From: Bryoerythrophyllum caledonicum
Lineage: Eukaryota; Streptophyta; Bryopsida; Pottiales; Pottiaceae
Direction of reading: 5' to 3'
Assembly: GCA_963971425.1 (NCBI GenBank)
Contig: OZ020515.1
Location: 35,227,856-35,291,855 of the forward strand
Length of the DNA: 64,000 nucleotides
This document shows, piece by piece, positions 22,300-32,196 of this stretch. The translations under genes and the position numbers were made by a program. Within the stretch, counting starts at the first letter, position 1. Every line of letters begins with the position of its first letter. The notes below the pieces were generated by a model. That model ran no database searches. It worked only from the letters and a program-made list of their open reading frames with translations, and had not been told where the DNA came from.

Positions 22300-24585
22300 C
22301 TAGTCAATATTCATCGGGCTATTAGTAGTGCCACTCGCCCCTGCCTCGTTGTCGTGTGCCCCTACGTGCATAGGGAGGTCTTCATCTAAGCCCAATACAA
22401 GTCTACGAGACGCCGATCGTGTTCTCCTCGCTGGTCCATCTTCATCCAACACGGCCCTTAGGATTTGGGATTGCATGAGGTGGTCGAGCGCTTGCCGTGT
22501 CCCAAGACTGTGCACATCGAGCAAGAAGTCGATTCCGTCATTTCGGAAAATTTCTTTCCACTCTGATTCCGATAATTGTCTTAGTTCTTGCGGATCTGGT
22601 TGGTCAACGTTGTGAGAAATGCGATCCCCGTTGTCGTCTGTGATGCGAACTCCGTCAACGGCCCACAACCATTGCCGTGGATGAGGTCCGAAACGAAATT
22701 GCTCCCCGTTCTCGTCCCAACGGCCATTAAAGCATTGGTAGAAGAAATTTCGTTTTCCCTGACCGTATTTGTCCTTTAACGGGATCAATTTGTTGCACAC
22801 CCGGACAATTTGCTCCGGGTCCCTTTCCCAACCCCACTCGTTTGAGAGGTGCATCTTATCCAACGAGTGCATCTTTAGTTTCCAGCTCCACACCAAATCT
22901 TTTCCCCACATATGTGATTGATCATGAGCGTTCGTCACATTGAACTCCCAATGCGGGGGCATGTATGGAACTAATCCAAAAAGTTCGTACAATCGCTCGT
23001 GAAAAGGGGCCTTGCACAATGAGCACCGCCGGCGTACGACCATCAAGCTAATCAAAGAAAATGGATGGTACAAGTGCTCACAAGTGCCTAGATGCATCCC
23101 ACCTTCTGGACCAAATGGGTTTAGACAAATTGAGCAAGTCGTATCGTCGGATTCGAAGCTCGAAGGTTGTGGCCACAATAACCTGGGTTTGCCCCGATGA
23201 TCGAGGGTAGATGAAACCTCCTTTTTGAAATCCCATTTGTAACGGGACCAATCGATGGTTGTTTGCCCACCAGCGGTTTTCACCATCGCCATTTCATCCA
23301 TCTTGAAAAGATCATCTACGTGGGCCCACGATGTCAAACCAAACACCCTCTCCTGGTTGTTTTTGGTATAGTTGTTGTCGATTTTTTGGAATTCCGCCAC
23401 CAATTGCCGGGACCGATCGACCGTGAAGACGCATGCCAACTTCCATTGATAGTAATGTTCTACCAACACATCCAAGCGACTTTGTAGTCTTGAATTCTCT
23501 TCAAGCGCTTTAGCAAGCTCTTTGCCGCCGTCACCCCCCACACCCTCTTCTTTGTTGACCATAGCTTTGTCTGCGTTTGTAAGGGCCTCATCAAACGACA
23601 ATGAATCGTCTTGGGTTGACACGTGTACAAGCACTTCTTCCTCCCGTCGTGGATTCCGATCTTCTGTGGTCATTGTACTAGTTTGAAGGGCAAGTCGGAG
23701 CTCCTCCATATCACGTCGTTGCTGGTCAATAACAATGTTTTTATCATTGACATCAACTCTCAACTTGCGAACCTCATCGCGCAATGACAATAGTTCTGTT
23801 GTCTTCCCTTCCAATTGGTTCAGCAAGGTTTGGATAGTGTTGGCAAAAATAGCACCAGTAGAGGCTTCTCAAGTTTGATCAACAACCGCGGGGGATTGTA
23901 CCTGAGCCCCAACTTCATTAACGATATTGTTAACGGCTACGTTAATCGTTTGTTCCGCCCTCCTTCGTTTGGTGCGCGCTTGTGTCCTTTGGCTCCTTGT
24001 GATTGGAACGTGGGATCCGTCAGAGTCTGTATCCGTGTTTGAGGGATCTGTCTCGTACGTGTCGACCGGTTCAGTCTTCGCCATCGATTTGCCCAATCCG
24101 CCTTCTGGATACCTCCGTGTCCCCATTGGAATCAATCCATTCGCCGGAGAAGGAACACTTATGCTATCTCCCATGGCTTTCAAGGTGGACCAATCCACCC
24201 TCTTGCCCAACTTTACCTCCGCATGGACACCTCGCGCAAGGAAGAGATTTACTTCGTTGCGTTTGATATAAGGGATGTCGTACAAGACCTGGTATACTTC
24301 AATGCACCGATTTTTGAACGCCTCGTCGGTGCACTTCCATAAATTTGCCTTGTGAAAGCGTCGGTGATAATTGTGTCGCTCCTCCGGGAAAGCCTTGTCG
24401 ATATGGCACCACTCGATGAGGTTTGCGCAATCCTCGAAACACCATGGCTCCGGAACTTCTTCCCAACCTTTAAAAGCCAATTTAACAGGATTTCGAAGCA
24501 CATGCAACCTCTTCCGCTGTTTGTTTCCCGATCGTAGTCGACTCTTGTCTCGTTCTTCTTTATTCATTTTTACCGGCGTGGCCAT
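22300..24585 (-). pseudogene. Unknown domain + coiled coil + RING-H2 cargo gene, one in-frame TGA
   Basis: One continuous minus-strand frame of about 760 codons from the ATG at 24585, interrupted by a single TGA at about 23869. Residues 1-170 match the paralogue at 20127-20783 (KRLHVLRNPVKLAFKGWEEV, 'CHIDKAFPEERHNYHRRFHK'). After the stop comes a heptad-like helix ('LLNQLEGKTTELLSLRDEV...KLRVDVNDKN'), then a RING-H2-like finger: 'CSICLNPF', 'GTCEHLYH', 'RRRCSLCKAPFHERL', i.e. C-x2-C, C-x-H-x2-H, C-x2-C. The tail 'WLWAVDGVRITDDNGD...SRRLVLGLDEDL' is unrecognised. If read through, it would be a candidate ubiquitin ligase encoded by the transposon. A CGA-to-TGA change by cytosine deamination would explain the stop; recoding is possible but unsupported. 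Confidence 0.7.
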
Positions 24586-24757
24586 CGGTGGTGAAAATCT
24601 GAATAATATATGTGATGCGAATGGATGAAGTCCTCACACGATGCCCACAACCAACTCAATTAAGAGGTGGATGAAGAGGGAGTATGTGAGGCGGGGACAA
24701 TTAGGGGTGTGCACGATATTATATAGCCGATAGACGAAGCACTGGTCTAGGGTCCCC

Positions 24758-24897
24758 GGGCAGGGGCGGGGACGTCTCCGCGGCATGGACGGGGACGTCT
24801 CCGCCCCTGCCCGTATAGGACAGGGACGTCTCCGCCCCTTACTGGGCAGGGGCGGAGACGTCCCCGCCCTGCCTAGGTAGGGCGGGGACGTCTTCGC
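24758..24897. repeat. Palindrome cluster D in a divergent promoter
   Basis: Five copies of GGGCGGRGACGTCYCCGCCC lie between the divergent starts of the RING gene (24585, minus) and the kinase-like gene (25113, plus). The location suggests a shared regulatory region. Confidence 0.9.
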
Positions 24898-24915
24898 AAA
24901 AGGAACCCTACACCA

Positions 24916-24923
24916 TATAAATA
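24916..24923 (+). promoter_or_regulatory. Candidate TATA box for kinase-like gene
   Basis: CACCATATAAATAGGGGAC lies about 190 bp upstream of the ATG at 25113 and right after palindrome cluster D. Confidence 0.6.
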
Positions 24924-25112
24924 GGGGACTTTTTGTCCTTATTCTCTGCCAAGTCCACTCCCTAGGCCTCACGTGTCAGTTCGCTTTGCGGCCCGAAAGT
25001 GAGTTTGGTGGGTGATCGGGCTTGGCTTATTTATTGTACCCAGATTTTTTGCGGTTTTTTTTAAAACCATCAACTTGGAATTTCGACCACGGTAGGGAGT
25101 TGACAATCGCAT

Positions 25113-26663
25113 ATGGCGGGAGAAGGAAGTAGGTCGATGGAGAAGCGCCCAGTATTTATGGACTTGGATGATGTTGATGAGACGGTTCTCCCGTCCACCA
25201 ACACGGAGTTGACTTCGGGATCATTGAATTCGTCGTCATCGAGCGGGAAGAGGCGGAAGAAGTCACCAAATCCGGATATGCCCCCGCATAAATACATGGT
25301 TGAATGTAGAGGGATTGCCGTCGAGTTTTACAAGCATCGAATGACAGGGGCGTTGACGAGGAGCTATTTGACCCACAACGAAGAGGGATACCACAAGTTG
25401 ACGGTTGACATGCGACACGAATTAATGTCAAACCTTGATAAATCTGAGAAATTTAATAATTTCTCAGATTATTGGTTGCATTCGGAGTGGTTGGACACAC
25501 AAGTGACCGCACTGACCACCAATATCGTTGCGAACTGGTGTTACGTCACAGGGAAGAAGGAGGATGAGAGCACCTGGAACCTGGAGGAGCGCGCTCTAGT
25601 GGCGAAGATGAGGATGATCCAGGGCTTCGTTCAACAGTACTCTTCTTCCCGTAAGAAGAAACTAGCTCCTTGGAAAGCGACTATTGAGGAACAAATTTTG
25701 GCTCACTGCGTTGGTGGAACTTTCAAGTGGCTTGAAAGTTGCGCTAAAGTGATTCCAATGCCAGGGCAGAGCGCGGTGGGTGGCTATGGGGTTGTATAGA
25801 AGGTGATGATAACCAAATTGGAAAACATTCCAAGTTGGATTTACTTAGCCGGAACGACTCTGACCAACACCAACGAGAGGGAGAAGCGCCGAAACATCAT
25901 CAACGAGGCTGGAGGGTGTCCGGTAGTACATCCAGGGATCATTAGACTTGCGTACATCCACCCGAAAACTATGGAAGGGTACACGCTCTGGTGGAATGGG
26001 GGATCTCTGGCTTCTTTTTGGTCGAAGTTAGACTCAAAAGTGGACGAAGCATTGCCATTTGAACGGATTGAGATGCATCCGAATACCGGGTTGTCAAGCC
26101 AAGAGCTTTGGTGGGTAAAAACTTACCGCCAAAATCGAGTGAACCTCGCGCTATCATTGCTTGTCATTGTGGGAAAATGCCACGACGCAAATTATATAAA
26201 CAATGACATCTTTCCATCGAATGTTTTGCTCCACTTTGATGAGTGGAAACCCAATACGGTGTACATCGGAATTTGCGATTGGGGGCTTTCTAGTCGGGTT
26301 GTGGAGAATGAGCCATCAAGGTATGGTTTTCAATTCAAGGAGGAGCTTCAACAAGAGAGAGAGCGGCGACGGTTTGTGGCAACAGAACTGTCCTATAATT
26401 TTGGGCCGCAAGACTCCACCAACTCGCTTGAAGTCATGCAACGGTCACACCTCTACTCCAAGGCAATAGATGCATTTGCGGTGGGTTGGATTTGTGAAAA
26501 AATTTGGAAAGAAGATTGGGACACTTCGTATTTCACCAGCAAAAACACGGAGCAATATGTAAACTTGAAGCTAAAACTTACAGCGTTGCAAAAACAACTG
26601 CTCGAAGAACGGTCTTCTGTACCAGATGTTTTAGACACATTAATGAAACCCCCCCACAACTAG
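25113..26663 (+). pseudogene. Protein-kinase-like cargo gene, one in-frame TAG
   Basis: A continuous plus-strand frame of 517 codons from the ATG at 25113 with one TAG at 25797-25799. The first 215 residues are unrecognised: an acidic/Ser-rich start, a basic patch (KRRKKSPNPDMPPHK), then helices. Kinase-like blocks follow: a Gly-rich loop 'GGYGVV' right before the TAG, the catalytic loop 'HDANYINNDIFPSNVLLHF' (Asp and Asn in the HxDxxxxN spacing), 'ICDWGLSS' in the DFG position (Phe to Trp), and 'AIDAFAVGWICEKI' as the DxxxxG helix F. The ATP-binding Lys is not evident near 'IYLAGTTLT'. It could be a divergent kinase or a pseudokinase; by position it is transposon cargo, divergent to the RING gene. 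The stop falls in the nucleotide-binding loop and would abolish kinase function unless read through. Confidence 0.7.
25441..25470. repeat. Perfect hairpin inside the kinase-like frame
   Basis: AATCTGAGAAAT, a 6-base loop, then its exact complement ATTTCTCAGATT. It encodes SEKFNNFSDY, so the frame is kept. Confidence 0.9.
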
Positions 26664-27103
26664 ACTATGCCTCTATGTTGTTACCGACAATAGTTTTTTG
26701 TTAATTAGCTGCATTAGTTTCGCATGTGGTGGTTAAATAGGCAATACGGCATCTTCGTAGAAGAATATGTGTAATTGGCAATTGCCATACGTTATATTTT
26801 AATCAAAATTGGATACGTCCAAATCTTAAATTCTAAATCCGAGATTTGCATTTGTTCAAACACAAATAACAATTGATACACTATTGATACACTAAATGTG
26901 CACAAGTGAAAGAAATAAATTTATAATTTCTACAAAAACTGATACATAGTGTAGTAAATGGCATTTAGTGTCCGGTTATGTCACTACACTAAGTGCCTCA
27001 TTTGCAATTGGTGTATGGGTTCACATTTTGTGTATACTATAGTCAACATAAATTTTAGTTTACCAACATAGTGTCAATAGTTAAACACTATTAACTAACT
27101 CAT
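26664..27103. other. 3' region of the kinase-like gene, no other gene
   Basis: AT-rich sequence with no open frame of note between the kinase-like stop codon and palindrome cluster E. Confidence 0.5.
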
Positions 27104-27197
27104 GAAGGGGCGGAGACGTCCCTGCCCCTTTATGGGCAAGGGCGGGGCCGTCCCCGCCCCACACGGGCAGGATGTGGACGTCTCCGCCCCACCTCCC
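27104..27197. repeat. Palindrome cluster E (right subterminal)
   Basis: Three diverged copies of GGGCGGRGACGTCYCCGCCC near the right end of the hAT, mirroring cluster A at the left end. Confidence 0.85.
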
Positions 27198-27390
27198 TCT
27201 TGCCTTTAGTCCCCGATCCTACTCAAACATGACCCTCTCCTACGTGGCAGCTACGTGGTGCCAACATGGCTGCCACGTCGCCTGTTTTTTACCTAGTGGG
27301 TAAGTCAACCCTCAGTTGACTTACCCGGACGGGCGAGAGCTCTACCGGACGGGCGAATCGGATGGACGGGCGTACCGGACGTCCGTCCAG

Positions 27391-27403
27391 TATGACAACC
27401 CTG
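27391..27403. repeat. hAT right terminal inverted repeat
   Basis: TATGACAACCCTG, the exact reverse complement of the left terminus at 14991-15003. Confidence 0.85.
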
Positions 27404-27728
27404 CTATGAGTTCCCGGACGTAGACCTCCTCCCGCATGCCCCAGGGGACTTCGAGCAAACCTCCACAACCCATAGTCTTCAAGCTCGACTTCAAGAGGTT
27501 AAATTCGTCCAGGTCCTCTGGAATATCCGGAAGAACGTGGGCCAAGGGTGGCAGCACCACTGCCGGCTCTTCGTCTCTCCGGCCGTGCCCATCTCTACCC
27601 GTCCGTTTCTTCTTGGCCATTGGTATAGACTTCATGGAAATTCCTACGACCTCACAGTCTCTCAAGGTAGTCCCTGCGCGCACCGTCCTCACAAAAGCTC
27701 TCCCTAACGAACGCAAGTCTGATTTCAC
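27404..27728 (-). CDS. Partial unknown gene cut off by the hAT right end
   Basis: A minus-strand frame running into the hAT terminus. Upstream of it (27770-27800) is a CT-rich tract like a plant 5' leader; the first clear ATGs give MKSIPMAKKKRTGRDG. The conserved-looking part is 'DLDEFNLLKSSLKTMGCGG' then 'VPWGMREEVYVREL', which ends exactly at the transposon. I do not recognise the family. It is the 5' part of a gene or retroelement ORF truncated by the insertion; a matching 3' part is not evident at the left flank. Confidence 0.4.
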
Positions 27729-27769
27729 CGTCTAAACTTCAAAATCTAATAGCTAGCACTTAGAAAACT

Positions 27770-28299
27770 GTAAGAGAGAGAGAGAAAAGAAGAAAACCCT
27801 AACGCAAATCCCCAGTACGCGAGAAAGAATTGTAGAAGAAAGAGTTTTCCCCCCCCCGAACCCCAGCCTTAAGTAGTCCGGCCGTTAGTACGGAGTCATG
27901 ACGACAGTTGATGGCGACGGTTCCGGCTGACGGTTCGGGATAACTGACTGCCCCGGAATTCCGGTAACTGCTCCGGCCTCGCTTTTAACAATTTTAGGCT
28001 TCATTAGGGTTTGCAGTTTGGCCCATCCAACTTTATTCTTACATCAACCTTATAGGCTGCATTCTAGTACACACTATAGTAACTAATTGACTAATTTTTT
28101 TAAATTTTAGCCAGAATTTAAGGTTAACTTCCGGCAACATGGGGGAACGGAGTCCCACACATGTTGTGCAAGACAAGTTCTCAGGACGGACTAGAAGCAT
28201 CTCCCTACTTGATTGGCGGCTCCAATTTTTGATCTGGATGTAGGAAAAGCGCCAACGGACGCCCTTGTTTAACAAATGGTATGCGTTAGAGCTCTTGCT
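27770..28299. other. Leader-like CT-rich DNA and Gypsy 5' side, no clear gene
   Basis: A GA/CT simple tract at 27771-27800, then GC-rich sequence (27880-28000). No 5' LTR matching the 3' LTR start (TGAGAGTGTACTACG) is seen, so the Gypsy element seems truncated or its 5' LTR has diverged beyond recognition. Confidence 0.4.
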
Positions 28300-29725
28300 A
28301 CAACATTTCGAGACGTAGGCCCCTCATTCATTTAAGAAGTGGACTACACAACATGACGCACAATTGCGCCCTGTTAAAAAGTATTGGCGCCAACTTGTTG
28401 AGTTAGAGACTGCGCTCAAGGAGAGTGCGGTTGGCCAACTCTTGACTTCCACCGAGGAGCCCAATGTCGAAGAGGGTTTCCTCGGTGAGGGCTCTAGGTG
28501 CAAGAGCGTTGCCGTTGTGGCCGAATGGTCCGGCATAGGGGCCATGTCACGTTTGGCCGTGGCAACACCTACAACATTGAAGGCGGTTGGCAATTTGCCA
28601 ACCTATAATCCTATGACGCAATTTATGGCATCTATTTTTTCAGTAACACGGGAATGCCACTTTGGCACAGGCGTTTGCCAAGGTGGAGGTGCTTGATAGA
28701 GCGCTAGGCGTAAGCGAGGCCACGGATTTGGACATGGCATTGATGGACCTTTCTAAGCCCAAGAAGCTTGCCACCACAACTTGGAGCTTGGCGGAGGCAC
28801 AACCTGAAAATGTTGTTTATTGTTGTGCCTGTCGGGAAGCTGGTCACACAAAGGGAGACCCTAAGTGTATCATGACGAAGGGGCACGAGTGGAGAAGGCC
28901 AAGCCTAAGATTGAGGCGGCCAAGCCTATAGACAAGGCTCGGGGCAACGAGAAGAAGAACGTGACATGCTCACACTACGGCCAGTCGGGCGATAGTGATG
29001 AGAATTGTCTTTCTTTTTACCCAGAGAAGCGCCTAGGATCTTCAGCTGCTAGTTCGGATGTTGTCAACACAGTGTAGGCCAAATAGATGGAACTGAAGAA
29101 ACCGATGGGCGCAATGGCTTCTATGGGGCAGGTGGCAAACATACGACCTCTAGTGAATGGTCATGGCTCATCTTCAGTCTTAGATCGCTACTTGCATGGC
29201 GCTTCGGGAACAATGGTGGCTATAGTTGCCACTCGTGGGCAAACTAGCGCACGGGCGGTCGCACCATCTTCCATTGTGCCGGGTAGTAGCGGTCGTCCAC
29301 GCCTTACGGATTTGTTGGAGCATATTTGTCAGTCCCACCTACCTCTTTCTTTCAACATTGCGGATGCGGCTACTTCTACTACCGCTCCCACTCCAATCCC
29401 AGTCGTACGCGTATCTTCTACTCATAGAGATGCCGCACACACCTTGGAGCAAAAAGTGTTGCAGTTGCCGATGTTTGCTGGTGTGGACTTTCTGACATCG
29501 GATTGTCAACCATTTGATGTATTCCACTTAGCGGGTAGTATGTTGGAGGGCAAGGTGCCTATGCTATCGTTGAAGGTGTCGAAAGCAGTGATGGCTCCAC
29601 CTACTAAGGAAGATTTGGTGGCAATGTGCGCCAAGTTGGCGGGTGAGGCTATTTCCGCATTTGAAGCCAATACTACTTCCACACTTATAGAGCAATCCTC
29701 CAGGGATAAGTCCTTGATCTGTTGA
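28300..29725 (+). pseudogene. Gypsy gag with zinc knuckles, broken
   Basis: Pieces in different frames include a capsid-like part (YWRQLVELETALKESAVGQL) and two degenerate CCHC knuckles, 'CCACREAGHTKGDPKC' near 28830 and 'CSHYGQSGDSDENCLSF' near 28970, followed by 'FNIADAATSTTAP' and 'LQLPMFAGVDFLTSDCQP'. Frameshifts near 28690 and 28890 and a stop near 29076 separate them. Confidence 0.75.
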
Positions 29726-29729
29726 GTGG

Positions 29730-30170
29730 TTTATTTGCCTGACGTTGCGGCCCAATCAACACGAGAGCGATGTTGTGTGCGTCCAAGGATAATATGCTTG
29801 GTGAACAATGACGAAGTCATGGTGGTTGGTACTACAGACGGCAACACCACTCGAGCTTCCCTACGTGTTATGTTGAACTCCGGAGCTCAGCTAGTAATGA
29901 TTGGCAAGCAGCCAACCCAGGATTTGGGTCTAGGTGCTTCGAATCTCAAGCCTCGCCTATTTACGATTGTTACATCGGTGAGTAGCACGGAGAAGGCCAT
30001 GGGATACACCCGACATCCGTTGTAGTTGATGTTCGGCATGAAATCTGGTCCATTGTTCTCTCACGTATCTCTCCAGTGCGTTGTGACTGGCGCCACCAAC
30101 TATGACATTTTGGTGGATATGCAAACGATTTATTGACTCGGTTTCGGGGTGGATAATTAAACATTTAGGC
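29730..30170 (+). pseudogene. Gypsy aspartic protease, active site altered
   Basis: The frame contains LRVMLNSGAQLVMIGKQ, which aligns with the retropepsin D-S-G-A active site; here the Asp is Asn, so the copy would be inactive. A flap-like 'TGATNYDILVDM' follows after a stop. Confidence 0.7.
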
Positions 30171-30544
30171 GGCCTGGATTCAGCCTGGGTGGTCTGCCGG
30201 TGATTATAGAAATATCTTTCTAGTTGTCTTCGGAGCTGGCGCGGTGACTTCTATGGCGAATGCTATGTTCGGGTGCATTGCTTTGGCATCCAATTTGCAA
30301 TATGGTACTATGCTTTTGGAAGAAACATATGCTTTTATGTTGGGGGTTGCAAAATTACGTGTTGGGGCTCACTAGTCTACTAGTGGAGATTTTTGCACGT
30401 CATTGCAAGGATCCACTTCCTCTTTGGAGACCGAGTTGGAGCTCATTGGTCACAATCGTGAGATTGTGGACGTTCTATATGTTCCACACTTTTCAGTGGA
30501 CTCTTCCACTCCACTGTTAGTTGACCCTATCCACTAGCAACCTC

Positions 30545-31640
30545 CAGATGAGGGTATTACCCTCGTAGAGCTATTTGCCGGTATTGGTACAAGGTTGGCG
30601 GTTGTGTTAGAGGTCGGGCTCAATGTACGGCGGTTCATCTATTTGGATAGTGGCTTTGCAGCCAACCGTGCCGCTCACCACCACATTCAACGTCATTAGG
30701 CGTTGTATCTCTAGTAGTTACCACCTACTGCCATTCGCGGGTGTTTTGGCAAACTCTACTTGATGTGACATTGATCAGTGAGGATGATATGTGCTGATTA
30801 ATTCGAGTGGACTTGGTGATTGCCAGATGGCCTTACCAAGGCCATTCATAGGCGAGCAGCGGCCATGGCTTGGATGATCCATGGTCAGGGCTCTTTGCGG
30901 ATTTGCTCAGGCTCGTCAAGTACTCGATTATCCACCAATCGAAGCTACCGAGGTACATTTTTGAGAATGTATTCCTATTGAGGGACACACTGACCAAGGT
31001 GCGTGAGGATGGGGGATACACGGACAAAGGTGCGTGAGCATGGGGCATACATCCATCACCTTCTCGGTCCCCCACGTTTGTAGATGTGGCGGCGTTGGGC
31101 TCCTACACCCATTGGCCATGTTGGATTTGGACCAACATGACATCATTGGCAACGATCACCTCTGCACTTGCTCAAGTGCAACGGGCTGTGCGCCGTGAGT
31201 TCGATGACATCCTGGACAACCACCGAGTTTCTACGGAGGTTATCAAGGATGATGAGCCACCATCGGCGGTGGTGAACCGCGTCAATTTCACTCGGAGGGC
31301 ATTTCCCACGTTCATGTGCTACCGAGGGTCTTTTGCCTTTAGAACACGCGGTCTAGATATGGTTTGAAATTCAAAACTTTTGAGGAGCCTTTGGCCAATG
31401 AGAACGAGCGGGCAATGGACTTTTTGACAGGCACCACCGCCGCACCAAATATCTCTGAGGGTCAGTGACGTTATTTGTTGGATTAAGCCATTGATCTCAA
31501 CACTCTTGTTTGATGTGTGGCCTATGTTTTGCCATTGAGCGCCATTTGCGTGACCATCCACGTGTGCTGGGAGCAATCTCTAATGGTCTTAAGGCGGCTG
31601 TCTACATCTCACATTGATCAAGGAAGCGGAGCTTTTTTTT
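30545..31640 (+). pseudogene. Cytosine-5 DNA methyltransferase domain in Gypsy, catalytic Cys lost
   Basis: Motif I 'LVELFAGIGTRLAVVLEVGL' lies at about 30562; motif IV appears as 'DLVIARWPYQGHS' at 30813-30846, where the universal Pro-Cys of C5-methyltransferases reads Pro-Tyr (TAC at 30834-30836); motif VI 'YIFENV' is at 30954. Later blocks 'PTFVDVAALGSYTHWP', 'WIWTNM' and 'VNRVNFTRRAFPTFM' resemble the target-recognition side. A TGC-to-TAC change is a G-to-A transition. Several stops also interrupt it. In an intact relative this enzyme would methylate DNA, perhaps the element's own. Confidence 0.8.
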
Positions 31641-32196
31641 GTTTGAAGTGGCATGCAACTAAGGAGACAGTGTGCTCAACGTGTCTTTGTAGCCTTGGCC
31701 GAGGACTTTGGTTGAAAAGATGCCCAAGATATCTTTTCCCGATTTTATCATCACAACACAAGATTTTTTGTGGATCCCGTGAGTGAGGAGCGTGAGGCAT
31801 GAATGCCTTCTCTGCTACTAAGTAGTAATCACTGCCCGTGCCGATAAGGCGTGACTTTGCTACGGTGTAGAAGGCGAGTACAAAATTTGATGATTGTCCT
31901 TTGGATTTGGGATTACATTCTATCAATGCCGAGGCATGAAGGATACGAGCATTCATATGTTTATATCGTAGTTGTTTTGCCTTTAGTCTCCATGATTCAG
32001 AGGAGTAAAGAGGCAAGCCAATTCACATTCAATTGGAGGACAACCCGATCTTCCAACGCCAATGTTTAATGCAAAGTCATTATAGGCCAAATTATAGGCC
32101 ATTGTAGTCATTATATGCTGCCATTATGGTCATTGTAGGCCGCCACTACAAGCCGGGTTATAGGCCAACCAATCGTAAGACCGAGTCACACCGGTA

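Larger units (their letters stand above)
14991..27403. mobile_element. 12.4-kb hAT transposon carrying cargo genes
   Basis: The left end reads CAGGGTTGTCATA and the right end is its exact reverse complement; CAGGG..CCCTG ends fit the hAT superfamily. Just inside both ends lie repeated CGGACGGG / CCCGTCCG motifs in mirrored orientation. The interior holds a broken hAT transposase, two copies of an unknown-domain gene (one fused to coiled coil and RING), and a kinase-like gene, with clusters of a GC-rich palindrome near each end and between genes. The flanking 8-mers (CTTGCGAG and CTATGAGT) do not form a target duplication, so the two ends may not come from one insertion event or the flanks have diverged. 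Typical hAT elements are 3-5 kb; this one is unusually large. Confidence 0.8.

Noticed and set aside
14983..27411. 8-bp target duplication of the hAT
   Set aside because: CTTGCGAG and CTATGAGT match at only two positions without gaps, so no duplication can be claimed.
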